NCBI GenBank assembly: GCA_036971475.1
Contig: JBAIZL010000002.1
Span: 355,821,582-355,885,581, forward strand
Direction: 5' to 3'
Length of the DNA stretch: 64,000 bases
Origin: Prosapia bicincta
Taxonomy: Eukaryota; Arthropoda; Insecta; Hemiptera; Cercopidae
Shown: one piece after another, positions 51,920 through 62,302 of the stretch
Numbering within the stretch: position 1 is the stretch's first letter
How the letters are laid out: each line of letters starts with the position of its first letter
Made by a program: the position numbers and the translations under genes
The notes under the pieces: model-generated
The model's input: the letters and a program-made list of their open reading frames with translations, nothing else
The model's database searches: none
Told to the model about the DNA's origin: nothing

Positions 51920-52185
51920 AAACGTGATTGGCTCTTGGAAATGGTGACGCTACGACCGATTGGTTGAACACTCAAGGGGGATACATAAGATTATTTCCAT
52001 GTACGTATAAAAACTAAAGTCACGGGGATACGAACGCACTTTCAACTCTTCAAGGAACGCATCGTCAGGAGACGCAGTCCGTTATGGTGCATCGAATCGA
52101 TCCGATCGAAGACAGGAGGATTCCGAACCACTTCTTACGATAACAATAGCCCTACATCTGGAATAATATCAGTAAGGACAAGGTA
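51920..52185 (+). promoter_or_regulatory. Promoter-like segment with leader exon candidate
   Basis: Two ATTGG (inverted CCAAT) boxes at about 51927 and 51958 precede TATAAAAA at 52006-52013. A plausible start site (GCACTTT) lies at about 52038, 32 bp downstream. A GC-richer stretch follows up to a donor-like AAG|GTAAAT near 52182. Order and spacing match an RNA polymerase II core promoter and a non-coding first exon. It could belong to a host gene or be the end of a retroelement. No downstream exon was identified, since the Penelope relics begin within 200 bp. Confidence 0.4.
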
Positions 52186-52369
52186 AATTCACTTCTGTAA
52201 GAATGAGTAGATTATATCTTAATGTAGAAGCAAATATTTTAAATCAAAAGTCACTAGATTATTTTAAGTAAATTACAACTTGATTAAAATTTCTTTAAAG
52301 TTATTGACAGATCACATAACAATTTATACTAATAAAATGCACTGTTGTTTTCGATTTTCTATACAAATA

Positions 52370-53430
52370 TTTCATTAATCTTAATAAATAACATATACAA
52401 TTCAAATTACACTACTAGACAAGTCAAAATTTTGATCACAACTAACGTAGACATATCACAGATACATACTCAAACTCTTCCATACTTAAAAATATCAGAG
52501 GCACAATTTTAACACTAAACAACTGCAATCGTTATAATACATACAATACCTAGGTACATCCAAAAGTATATGCAAAAATGTTGAATTTCACTTATATTTT
52601 TCCTACTATAAAGTTTCATATGAAGATGGAAAATCATTTCATTCTATCATTTTATTCAATGAATTTCTTTATACATATATATACACACTACAATTTAGCA
52701 AAATTCCTCTTTTTACAATCTATTTCCTTATGTAAAATATCTACAATATCCCAGTATATTTAATGTTCAGTAATAAATTTTTTATTGTGTTCACATATAA
52801 AGTAATAATATTTTTTTATCATATTTTATGATTTTTATGATCATTCATTCTCGTTTCTAAACGTCTACCAGTTTTTCCTGCATAACACATATCTCACTCT
52901 TTGCAATTAAATTAACCCTATATAGAATTAGAATTATATTTAATAGTTTATTATTCTCATCATTATATTGATAACTGATGTCAGTTTCTTCCGCACACAC
53001 GGACATTCACCCTTACGACCACAGAGAATTAGGACAGACCGAGACCGACCGTATTTCCTCTCCATTGGTCATTTAGTGGTACCTTCTAACAAAACTCTAA
53101 CTTTTTAAATTGTAATTTTAACTAAAAATAGTTAGTAAATATTGATTCTACTTAGAATTACAAGAAAAATGATATTAAACAACCCATTTTTACTTTAGTA
53201 GTTATTAGTCACATTGACGTATTACATTGCCAATACAGTAACACAATTTTATTTCATGTTATCACCTCATGTACAGTGACAATAAATTTTACATTGTTTG
53301 GTATCAATTTTCTCGTTAATGATGTGCAGAGTTAATTGATGCTAAACCTTCTGAGGCGTGTTATCAAATTAAAAAAAATATAGTTTGATCAAGAAAGCAC
53401 CACTAAATGACTAATAAACAGAGCGCCGGA
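52370..53430 (-). mobile_element. Penelope-like element 3' fragment, left arm of a large inverted repeat
   Basis: On the minus strand at 52861-52905 a frame reads CKE-stop-DMCYAGKTGRRLETRMNDH, the core of the GIY-YIG endonuclease that ends Penelope-like reverse transcriptases (typically C..C...YVGQTGR.L..R..EH). Downstream comes a tail matching that in the other two copies (KEIDCKK, NDFPSSYET in changed frames). The whole piece is the inverted partner of 55315-56410. Both arms share the TGA after CKE, so one arm was copied from the other or from the same mutated source. Confidence 0.75.
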
Positions 53431-53599
53431 AGAAATGCGGCCCGTCCTAATCTGTCTTAGTGTGAGTGAGACTACCTGGCATTCAGGGGCACTAGCACTT
53501 TGCTACTACTATATTTCAAATGGTATACTGGGATACGTAGAAACGATATCTAGAGAAGTTATAATGTGATGTTCTGGTACTGCTATATTTCTAATCTTA

Positions 53600-55220
53600 T
53601 TTTTTAAATCTATACTATTTTCCATACTACAAATGTAGACAAATCACGAATACATACTCAATCCCGTCCATACGTATTAATATCAGAGTCACTTAACACT
53701 AAACAACTGCAATCGTTATAATACATACAATACCTAGGTACATCCAAAAGTATACATCCAAAAATGTTAAATTTCACTTCTATTTATCTTACTAAAGTTT
53801 CATATGAAGATGGAAAGTCATTTCATTCTGTCATATTTTTCAATGAATTTCTTCCTAACATTTTATATACTACATTTCAGCAAAATTATTTTTTTGTACA
53901 ATCTCTTTTCTTATGAAAAATATCTATTATGTCTCAGTGAATTTCATTTTCACTCATTAATATTTTTAATGTTTTCACAAATAAAGTTATAATAATTTTC
54001 ATCATATTTTATGATCATTCGTCCTCATTTCTAAAAGTCCTACATAACACATATCACACTCTTTGCAATTAAATTAACCTTATATAAAACACTTTTTTAT
54101 TTGTAATTTTTTACAACTATTTTTGGTATACAATATCAAGAGTACAGTGGTACAATATGTTAAAAATATTGGAACGAAACCCCAATACCACAAAAGTAAT
54201 AAAAAATACCAAATAAAACAAGTTATTTCAGATTAAACTGTTATGTACGTTACGATTACCTTGTTATCATCATCAGAGGGTCTTATTACAAAATTACATT
54301 CTAGCATACAAGAAGTTAGAAAATAGAATGTAACTAATCACTCTAATTTGTAACTTCTTGTTTGCTAGATTGTAATTTTGTAATAGGACCATCTGATGAT
54401 GATGACATGGTCATCGAATTGTACATAAGGGTTTAACCTAAGTAACTTGTTTTATTTGGTATTTTTTATTATTTTTGTGGTGTTGGGGTTTCTTTCCAAT
54501 ATTTTCATTGTAACTATATTTGTCTTTTCTAATAATATTATTAGGTTTAAAAGGAAATATACACATTATATTTAATTCATATATTTTCCTTAACATTTGA
54601 CCTAACCTTTTAGTAAATTATTTAAACAAATTAGGTTAACAAAATGTCTTTTTATCTACTACATCTTAACACATTTTTTATTTCCGTCTTTAAAATTGAA
54701 TTTTTTAATTTGATCTTTATAATATTTATGAATGAAACGTTTAGGATTATTATTCAAAATTAAATAATTTTTCACAGCTAGAAATTGTTTAGATGAAACG
54801 GTCGATCAGATAACGTTAAAATCTTATAAGAAAGATTTTTTATGACTACTATTTTTACTTGACTAAAATGTGGAGACACAAAAATTACATTTATTCCTGA
54901 AAACGTATTATTTTTATAAAAATCTAATAAAAGCTTATCATTATCTTGCTTTATAAATAAAATTTGAAAAAAGTTTAATGCATAATTCCTCTCAATTTCA
55001 TATGTTAAACGTAACCTTTCTTCAGCACAGTTCATACTATTAGAAACTTTAGGCTGATTTTTGTAACAATCCTATAACCTGTTTTAGAAAATGTATTAAA
55101 TAAATTAAAAATTATGTTTCTTATTTTATTAGTAGAACCATTGTCTTATTTTTGAAAAGTTTTTTCATCACACAAGATACTATTCATCTTATCAAGGTAT
55201 GGTTTTTATGTATCTATAGA
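53600..55220 (-). pseudogene. Penelope-like element (RT pieces plus GIY-YIG), decayed
   Basis: Minus-strand order: DKMNSILCDEKTFQKI near 55180 (start of the RT region). Then, after loss of the RT core, a 85-codon frame 54778-55035 contains NYALNFFQILFIK, LLLDFYKNNTFSG and KNLSYKILTLSD, matching the RT end where 'LNFLDL.I', 'DIYRKPT' and 'L..RA..LS' are typical. LGQMLRKIYELN and FPFKPNNIIRKDKYS follow near 54560. The GIY-YIG part CKECDMCYVG...LEMRTNDH lies at 54005-54065, followed by a tail. A foldback MITE (54105-54520) splits the gene between these last two parts. Multiple stops: non-functional. Confidence 0.75.
54105..54520. mobile_element. Palindromic MITE, diverged copy nested in the Penelope relic
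   Basis: It shares CAATATCAAGAG.ACAGTGG, the CATCATCAGAGGGTCTT arm word and its inverted partner, and ATGTAC at corresponding positions with the palindrome at 15546-15987. Its arms are more diverged from each other than in that copy, so it is older. It lies between the 'KPNNIIRK' and 'CKECDMCYVG' parts of the Penelope gene, showing it inserted after that element. Confidence 0.75.
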
Positions 55221-55314
55221 GTACAATTACTTTATAATATAGTATATCAGTATTCAGTATAGTAGAATAGCCCCGGTTTCTCAACTTTCTCAGTATTATA
55301 AAAAATTAAGAATT

Positions 55315-56450
55315 CCTTCCGGAGCTCTGTTTATTAGTCAGTGGTGCTTCCTTGATCAAACTATATTTTTTTAAATTTGATAACACGCCTCAGATGGTTT
55401 AGCATCAATTAACTCTGCACATCATTAACCAGAAAATTGATACCAAACAATGTAAAATTTATTGACACTGTACATGAGGTGATAACATGAAATAATAATT
55501 GTTTTACGTTATGGGCAATGTAATACGTCAATGTGACTAATAACTACTAAAGTAAAAATGGGTTGTTTGGTATCATTTTTCTTGTAATTCTAAGTAGAAT
55601 CAATATTTAATAACTATTTTTAGTTAAAATTACAATTTAAAAAGTTAGAGTTTTGTTAGAAGGTACCACTAAATGACAAATGGAGCGGAAATACGGTCGG
55701 TCTCGGTCTGTCCTAATTCTCTGTGGTCGTAAGGGTGAATGTTCGTGCGTGCGGAAGAAACTGACATCAGTTATCAATATAATAATGAGAATAATAAACT
55801 ATTAAATATAATTCTAATTCTATATAGGGTTAATTTAATTGCAAAGAGTGATATATGTGTTATGTAGGACAAACTGGTAGACGTTTAGAAACGAGAATGA
55901 ATTATCATAAAAATCATAAAATATGATAAAAAAATATTATTACTTTATGTGTGAACACAATAAAAAATTTATTACTGAACATTAAATATACTGGGATATT
56001 ACAGATATTTTACATAAGGAAATAGATTGTAAAAAGAGGAATTTTGCTAAAATGTAGTGTATATATATATATATATATATATATTTAAAGAAATTCATTG
56101 AATAAAATGATAGAATGAAATGATTTTCCATCTTCATATGAAACTTTATAGTAGGGAAAAAATAAGTGAAATTCAACATTTTTGTATATACTCTTGGATG
56201 TACCTAGGTATTGTATGTATTATAACGATTGCAGTTGTTTAGTGTTAAAATTGTGCCTCTGATATTAATAGGTATGGAAGAGTTTGAGTATGTATCTGTG
56301 ATATGTCTACATTAGTTGTGATCAAAATTTTGACTTGTCTAGTAGTGCAGTTTGAATTGTAGATGTTATTATTTACTAAGATTATTGAAATATTGGATTT
56401 TATTGTTTTAAAAGTATTGTTTATGAATGTCAAAAACTGTAAATTATTGT
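55315..56450 (+). mobile_element. Penelope-like element 3' fragment, right arm of the inverted repeat
   Basis: Plus-strand GIY-YIG core at 55841-55905: CKE-stop-YMCYVGQTGRRLETRMNYH. A C-terminal tail follows, with FITEH, ILHKEIDCKKRNFAKM and, in another frame, NDFPSSYETL. A short TA run (56060-56084) interrupts the tail. The segment mirrors 52370-53430 over more than 1 kb at about 90 percent identity or better. Inverted partial copies beside a fuller copy are typical of Penelope-like insertions. Confidence 0.75.
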
Positions 56451-58080
56451 TTAGTATTATAATGATAAAGTTTTAGCTATTGAAAAGGATTTTTGGGTAG
56501 AAAATTGAAAAGTAGCGTGTATTTGTATTATCATGAATTGGTATGTGATAAGTCATTTACCTTAAACACATTAAACAGTTATTTACAGACATCATATAAA
56601 GTTCATTGCAATTCTTAATTAACTAACTGCTTATACATTAGTGAAAGAACCAACTAAGGCACTTTTTTTAACATTTCTGAATGCTAAATTACAGGTGAAA
56701 TCAAATAATATAAAAAGATGAAATTCTTGGAAAGTGGTCCTCTTTATGAAAACCCACAGGATACTAAAAAAAAGGACCAGATCAAATATCACGGTAAATA
56801 AGTGAATGTTAATTGAATATTGTGCATGTTGTAAGAAGACTTCACATAATATTACATAAACATACACAACATTCTATTTAGTAGTTAAATTTGGAACAGG
56901 TGTGTTGTGAAACATTTTTCAATTATTTCCAACATAATTCCTATTTTAACATAGACTACTATTAGAAACATATTGCCTACGTCTACATTTAAAATGATAA
57001 TTATTTGAAGTGTTACGAAATGTGAGTTGTGGCATTGGAATATCATAAACTAACTCACCATGTTTTGTATAAAATAGGTAATTAAATAGAATCAAGTTTA
57101 ATAATATGGAAACACATTTATTATGAGTGAATAGAAATAGAGGCTATTTAAACCAATTAAACTATAAGTCCGTAAAATAATATATTGTACTATCCTACTT
57201 TTATTATAAACAGTAAATATATTTTAGGATTTAAGCAATATCATGTTTGATATGCACTATTCAAAATATAATAGTCATGAAAAATAAGAAACACAGTTTT
57301 TTTAGATTTTTGTATTTTGCATTACATATTTTGCATTTGTCTTTAATGCAAAATATAATAGAAATGAAGTATTAGGGGATAAATCAGTTTAAAAAATTAT
57401 TGTCTTTATGTATTCTTTATTTTCATAAATAAAGATTTTTCTAAAAATGGTTAATCTGGCCCAGAGTATCGTTCTTCGTACGGGGTTGACTTATATTTGT
57501 ATTGGTTTAATTTTTATGGGTATTTGGGTTGAATTTAACTTACTGAAATTAAATCTCAATAAATATATCAAACTATAAACTTACCGATTACTATCTTGAG
57601 AAACCAAGAGAAGGAAAAGCTTCTGCTTGTAACATGACATTTGGAAAGTATAACAAGCCTTGAAGTAAGAATAACAACAAACAGTTACTATGAACTGTTT
57701 AATTGTGTTTAAAAGTAACTTTTACATGTGATACATGTGTTAGTAACACATTTACTACCAGCTGATGAAGCTAAGTATATAATGGTGTATAAATAATTGA
57801 GTGTTAAGAGAGTTTTCAAGGCCACTGGAGTGGTGCTCTGATAGAATTTCTAAAGAAAAATTAAAATAAAAAATTTTTTAAATAGGGACTCTAAGAATGC
57901 CCATATAAAATTTCAGCCTAATGAATCCAGTGTTTTTTATAATATATATATTGTATTCCTTGTATAAAATTTATTTTCCCTATTATTATAGGGTTAAATA
58001 TATAGCCTATGTTTTGATACTACTTTCATAAACAAGAATTTATAATTTTTTAATTGTCCTGATACGTTTTATTATCTTAT
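56451..58080. other. AT-rich DNA, no feature recognised
   Basis: No gene was recognised. Upstream exons of the gene at 58428-62650 may lie here but none could be supported. Confidence 0.35.
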
Positions 58081-58085
58081 ATACG

Positions 58086-58222
58086 TGAAGCTTTTCGATG
58101 ACTTGGAGCACAAGCATTCTGAAACTTATAAGTATTTTGGACAGTAAAAATTTAGTCATGGAACTATGTGGTACTTATAAGTTTGAGAATGCTGATGCTG
58201 CAAATCATCGAAAAGCTTCACG
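58086..58222. mobile_element. MITE-like hairpin, ~137 bp
   Basis: GTGAAGCTTTTCGATGACTT at the left end is inverted at the right as AATCATCGAAAAGCTTCAC. Matching continues inward for about 50 bp to ACTTATAAGTA with five or so mismatches. No coding content. It lies about 200 bp upstream of the first recognised exon of the recombinase-like gene. Confidence 0.75.
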
Positions 58223-58427
58223 AATTTAACATAGTAAAAGTGTATTAGGTAAAATAAAAAAATATATATTCTTGTTTATGGAAATAGTATTCAACCATAT
58301 ATATATAAGTTTCGTTTGTGTCATGGTGTCTTGTTACTCTATTAACTTCAGGTAAAATTATACTTATACATACTACTTTATTTATAACTCCTATACCACT
58401 CATATAATTTGTATATTCCCTTTTCAG

Positions 58428-58576
58428 AATACGAGGAAAAGTGAAAAACATACTTTTTTACAAAACATACTGTTCTTTATCAAAAGTGAAAAACAAAACA
58501 AGTCTTACAGTTGGAGATAAGAGAAAGGTAAAATGGCGAGATGGGTTTTATTATCCTGCAACAATTTTAAGTATAG
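58428..58576 (+). CDS. Exon A: first Tudor-like module
   Basis: After the acceptor TTCCCTTTTCAG, the frame reads through SLTVGDKRKVKWRDGFYYPA and ends ATILSI just before a consensus donor G|GTGAGT at 58576. The last base begins a codon completed by exon B (phase 1). The aromatic and basic 'VKW.DG..YPA.IL' pattern resembles the small beta-barrel of Tudor, chromo-barrel or Agenet modules that bind methylated or charged chains. This is a structural guess from the motif. The upstream junction has a different phase (one leftover base), so the exon's start is less certain than its end. Confidence 0.55.
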
Positions 58577-58950
58577 GTGAGTGTAAATACGTATTATAAA
58601 AAATGCATATATAAATATGTAATAAACAGTATTGAAATATATATTCAAAGTTGCGCATACAATTATGAGTTGGGGATTATATAACGAGAATCTTGATTGG
58701 TTTATCCTGGCGAGTAGGCTTTTGCAATCATATCAAAACAAGCAAAATTTATTTCAATTATTCAAAATTTTTAATAATTTTTATTATTTAAAAAGTATTT
58801 TTCCTAAAAATATCTATTGTTTCAACGTTTGCCTTAATTAACGTTTTCTCTTATCCAGCCTACATCAAAATCAACCGATGATGATTGAAATATATGAAAT
58901 AAAAATTGAAACTTCACTAATTTGGAAATATTTTTATTACTTCTTTTCAG

Positions 58951-59103
58951 ATGGTAACAGGGTTAAAGTTATCTATAAGGATAAAGTTAAATATACCACT
59001 TCAATAGCAAATATAAAAGACAGTTCATCTTTACTAACGGGAGATATAAGGATGGTAAAATGGAAAGATGGTGACTGGTATCCTGCACGCATTTTAAAAT
59101 TAC
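58951..59103 (+). CDS. Exon B: second Tudor-like module
   Basis: An exon of 153 nt (51 codons) between TTCTTTTCAG and the donor C|GTAAGT. Spliced to exon A it reads DGNRVKVIYKDKVKY ... SLLTGDIRMVKWKDGDWYPA, RILKL. It begins and ends in phase 1, so it can be duplicated or skipped without shifting the frame. It resembles exon A over its whole length (GDxRxVKWxDGxxYPAxIL), indicating exon duplication. The frame joins exon C exactly (C plus CT makes one Pro codon). Confidence 0.7.
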
Positions 59104-59155
59104 GTAAGTGTTTCATCTTAATATTAGTTACCAAAATATTCATGATAATATTTAG

Positions 59156-59579
59156 TAATATTTTATATAATAAACCCAATAACCACAAAATAACTTTATT
59201 TATTCACTTTATGTACATTTCAGTTACAAGGTAACCATCTTCAGAAGTAGTGATCAAAGAATTAGTTTAATTTAAAACGTAACATTTATAGCAATAAAAT
59301 ATTGAGATTATAAATTTAATTCTTATTTTGTCTTAAACATTGTCACTTAAAATGAGCTGATTTTTAATTTAATTAATCAAAGAATATAAAACTGAATTAG
59401 GAATAGGCCCTTTGTCACAATTTATAACCTCAATATTTTATTGCTATATATGTTACGTTTTAAATTAAATTAATTCTTTGTTCAGTACTTCTGAAGATGG
59501 TTACCTTGTAACTGAAATGTACATAAAGTGAATAAATAAAGTTATTTTGTGGGAATTGAGTTTATTATATAAAATATTA
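59156..59579. mobile_element. Long foldback element inside the intron
   Basis: Arms 59156-59315 and 59421-59579 are reverse complements over about 160 bp with few mismatches, for example CAGTTACAAGGTAACCATCT against its inverse. A ~105-bp loop separates them. It lies wholly in the intron between exons B and C, so it need not affect the protein. Transcribed, it would form a long hairpin. No target duplication was recognised. Confidence 0.8.
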
Positions 59580-59904
59580 TAACATAGGCCACAGTTGCTC
59601 AAGAAATCATTATAATATTTAGTGTATACTATTTAAAAATTAAATATATCCTACACTATAATAGTGTAAATCATCATTATAATATACATTATAGGTAGTC
59701 TACTCGTAAACAAAATGCATTCGATATTTTAAACTAATACATATTTATTAAATTTTGTTATTTTAAGCCTATCAAACAAGTTCCAATATCGATGCGACCT
59801 TTATCATTTATACTTATCATTTATACCAAAGTTGAACATATTTACCATATTATTAAACCTGTATTTTAAATTTCTATTTAATTATAATTTGTTACGTTTC
59901 ACAG

Positions 59905-61154
59905 CTTCCAAGATATTCCAAAGCACAAACGAAACTCCTACTGCTTCATCCCAACCTACAAGAAAAAGGCATTTCTCTTACAAAGCCACCAAATATGGAA
60001 AATGTTCAAATACTCTATCATTAAAAGACTCTAATGAAAAAAGCCTGAATAATGTAGACGAGGTGGATAACAACTATCTACATTTACAAAATTCTCCTGC
60101 AGTAGGAATAAATCCTAAGTTAGATCTTCATGCTGATAAGTCAACAGACATGATAGAATTACAACAAAATTTCGAAAATAAAAATTTACCGAACGTGATA
60201 AAATATTCCAACGTCTCAGAAGCTGATCATATATCTACTAATTATCAAATTAATTTATTATCAGTTGAAGATTTAAATTTGTCCACAAATAATTTTGAAA
60301 GTAAAAATGTTCTTGTAGAAAGTCCTATTAAAAATAAAGTTACAAATGTAATACTAAACAAAACAGACATTACTTCATCTGAAAGCCCCTTTATATATGG
60401 CAACGCTGCTATAAACAAAGCTGGCAGTTATGAAAATTTGGACGAAACCCAAACTATAACTGTGCTAAATGAATCATTTAATGGTCTAAATCAGTTTTCT
60501 GAAATTAAAGAAGGCAATAATTTGAAACTAGAAAATAGCTTTCGACGTGATAATCAGCAGCCTTTTATAACACCAACTAAAATCAACCAATCAATTAGGG
60601 AACCTGAGGAGAATTGTTCTTTACAAGAGTCGCCTCTAAATATTGCTTGTACCAATAATAAGGGTGGAATTAGAAAGTGGGACAAGAGACAATGTTGCAT
60701 TTACTGCAAAAAACTTGTTACAAAACTGCCTAGACATTTCGAACAAAAGCACAGTAGAGAAGAAGAAGTTATAGCTTTTATGAGTCTAGCTCCTTTTAGT
60801 TTTGAACGAACAAAAATTTTAGACAGATTAAGAAGTAGCGGAAATTATATTCACAACAATACAGTAATTGAAGAAAAGAAAGGAACAATAATTCTTCAAC
60901 GAAGACAGGCCGAACCTCCGTCACCTTCAAAATTAGTTCCCTGCTTACTTTGCAACAAATATTTCAATAAAAAGACGCTTTATAGGCATTATAAAAAATG
61001 TCAACTGAGAATTGGAAGTAATACTTGCAGATCTGGACGTACCAGTTATTCGCAAAAAATAAAACAAGCAGTCGCTAAAAATGCAGAACATATGCTACCA
61101 TCCTCTGAAGTGGAAGAGTATTTGTTTCTTTTAAAAGAAAATATTTTAACTTGA
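59905..61154 (+). CDS. Exon C: linker and two zinc fingers, ending at TGA 1
   Basis: After the acceptor GTTACGTTTCACAG, 415 codons are open. An Asn/Ser/Glu-rich disordered stretch (about 59930-60640) precedes a zinc finger CCIYCKK...LPRHFEQKHS at 60690-60755. Then come FERTKILDRLRSSGNYIHN and a second finger CLLCNKYF...LYRHYKKCQ at 60940-61005. Two spaced fingers with 'LR..GN..HN' between them are the N-terminal signature of the recombinase-like family described for the whole locus. The frame ends in ACT-TGA at 61152. The next codon is ATG in the same frame and the family's conserved sequence continues there. An alternative start upstream at 59832 would lie in the intron and is not favoured. 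Confidence 0.7.
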
Positions 61155-61742
61155 ATGATAGAAGACGACATTTTTAATGTGATATGTTCTGACCATATAA
61201 TTCTGCTGTATGGAGCAGAAATGTATGAAAAATATGTCCACCTTCCTCAGCATAAGCATTACATAAGAAACAAACTTCGAGAAATAGCAAGATTTTTAAT
61301 AGAAATGAAAAAAATAGACCGAGACTTATTACACCTAAGTGACGTATTTAGGCCAGAAATATTTGACAAAATTGTTACTGCAACAAAAACGTTAGGGCAA
61401 TTTAATGAAGTAAATAATACTTTTAAAATTCCAAGTCTCGCAAAAAAAACTGGCGAAAATATTTTAAAATGTGCAGCAATTTGCAAAACAAATTCTATTA
61501 AAAATAATGATGAAAAAACCCGGAATAATATAGACAATTTCTTAGTGATTTATAATGAAGAATGGCCGTCAAAAATTGCATCTAAAGCACTTACTACACT
61601 TTACGAAGCCCGATTTAACCGAGGAGATGAGCTCCCTGATTCAGATGACATGAGAAAAATAAAGCAGTTGATGGAGTCGGAAAAAATTAAAGTAATGAAT
61701 AATATTAGAAATGAAGTATCAACTATAATTATATCAGCTTAA
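61155..61742 (+). CDS. Helical N-terminal region of the recombinase domain
   Basis: In the same frame as exon C, directly after its TGA: MIEDDIFNVICSDHIILLYG, then HKHYIRNKLREIARFLIEMK, TFKIPSLAKKTGENILKCA and ASKALTTLYEARFNRG. It corresponds to the core-binding (SAM-like) part that precedes the catalytic domain in tyrosine recombinases. The frame ends at a TAA (61740), but a shift in 61715-61738 moves into the frame of the next piece, which begins SLTKMALMSIFIFNRKR. Nothing suggests an independent protein. Confidence 0.65.
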   Translation: MIEDDIFNVICSDHIILLYGAEMYEKYVHLPQHKHYIRNKLREIARFLIEMKKIDRDLLHLSDVFRPEIFDKIVTATKTLGQFNEVNNTFKIPSLAKKTGENILKCAAICKTNSIKNNDEKTRNNIDNFLVIYNEEWPSKIASKALTTLYEARFNRGDELPDSDDMRKIKQLMESEKIKVMNNIRNEVSTIIISA

Positions 61743-61747
61743 CTAAA

Positions 61748-62302
61748 ATGGCTCTTATGTCTATATTTATTTTCAATAGGAAACGTTCAGGTGACGCACA
61801 CAGGTTAACCGTCTCATCCTATAAGGAAAGAAATACGGAACCATTGCACGCCGACGTTTTGAAAAGCCTGCCGACCAGCGAACAAGAAATTGTGAACACA
61901 TTTTCTAGGATTGAAACGCGAGGTAAGAGGGGACGTAGAATACCAATTTTACTTACACCACGCATGAAGGAAATGACTGAAACAATTTTAAACATACGAT
62001 TAAGAGTTGGAGTTCTAAAAGAAAATCCCTTTTTGTTTGCCATTCCCGGAACGGCAAATTCGTTCTACAGGGAATCTGATGTAATAAGGGAATTTAGGAC
62101 AAAAGCCGGAACAAAACATCCCAAAAAAATTACCACAACATCTTTACGAAAGGAAGTTGCAACCTTATCAGCTGTTTGTGGGTTATCCGAAATTGATATA
62201 AAACAGTTAGCAACTTTCTTAGGCCATGACATTAAAACCCACAGAGAACATTATAGGCTTCCAGAAGCTACTTTCCAAACTGCTAAAGTGTCTCAATTTT
62301 GA
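61748..62302 (+). CDS. Tyrosine-recombinase catalytic domain, ending at TGA 2
   Basis: The open frame holds IFIFNRKRSGDAHRL (first catalytic Arg region), TRGKRGRRIPILL, ENPFLFAIPG, TTTSLRKEVATLSA (second Arg, 62147) and ATFLGHDIKTHREHYRLPEA (His 62225, nucleophile Tyr 62252). It matches the R...K...HxxR...H...Y layout of the phage-integrase/tyrosine-recombinase fold, except that the first His of HxxR is Thr. The catalytic Arg, Gly-His and Tyr are all present. In mobile elements this fold cuts and rejoins DNA through a covalent Tyr link; here activity is unproven. The frame stops at TGA 62300, again followed immediately by ATG in frame. Confidence 0.75.
   Translation: MALMSIFIFNRKRSGDAHRLTVSSYKERNTEPLHADVLKSLPTSEQEIVNTFSRIETRGKRGRRIPILLTPRMKEMTETILNIRLRVGVLKENPFLFAIPGTANSFYRESDVIREFRTKAGTKHPKKITTTSLRKEVATLSAVCGLSEIDIKQLATFLGHDIKTHREHYRLPEATFQTAKVSQF

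Noticed and set aside
61259..61537. 92-codon minus-strand frame
   Set aside because: Antisense shadow of the recombinase-like coding region.
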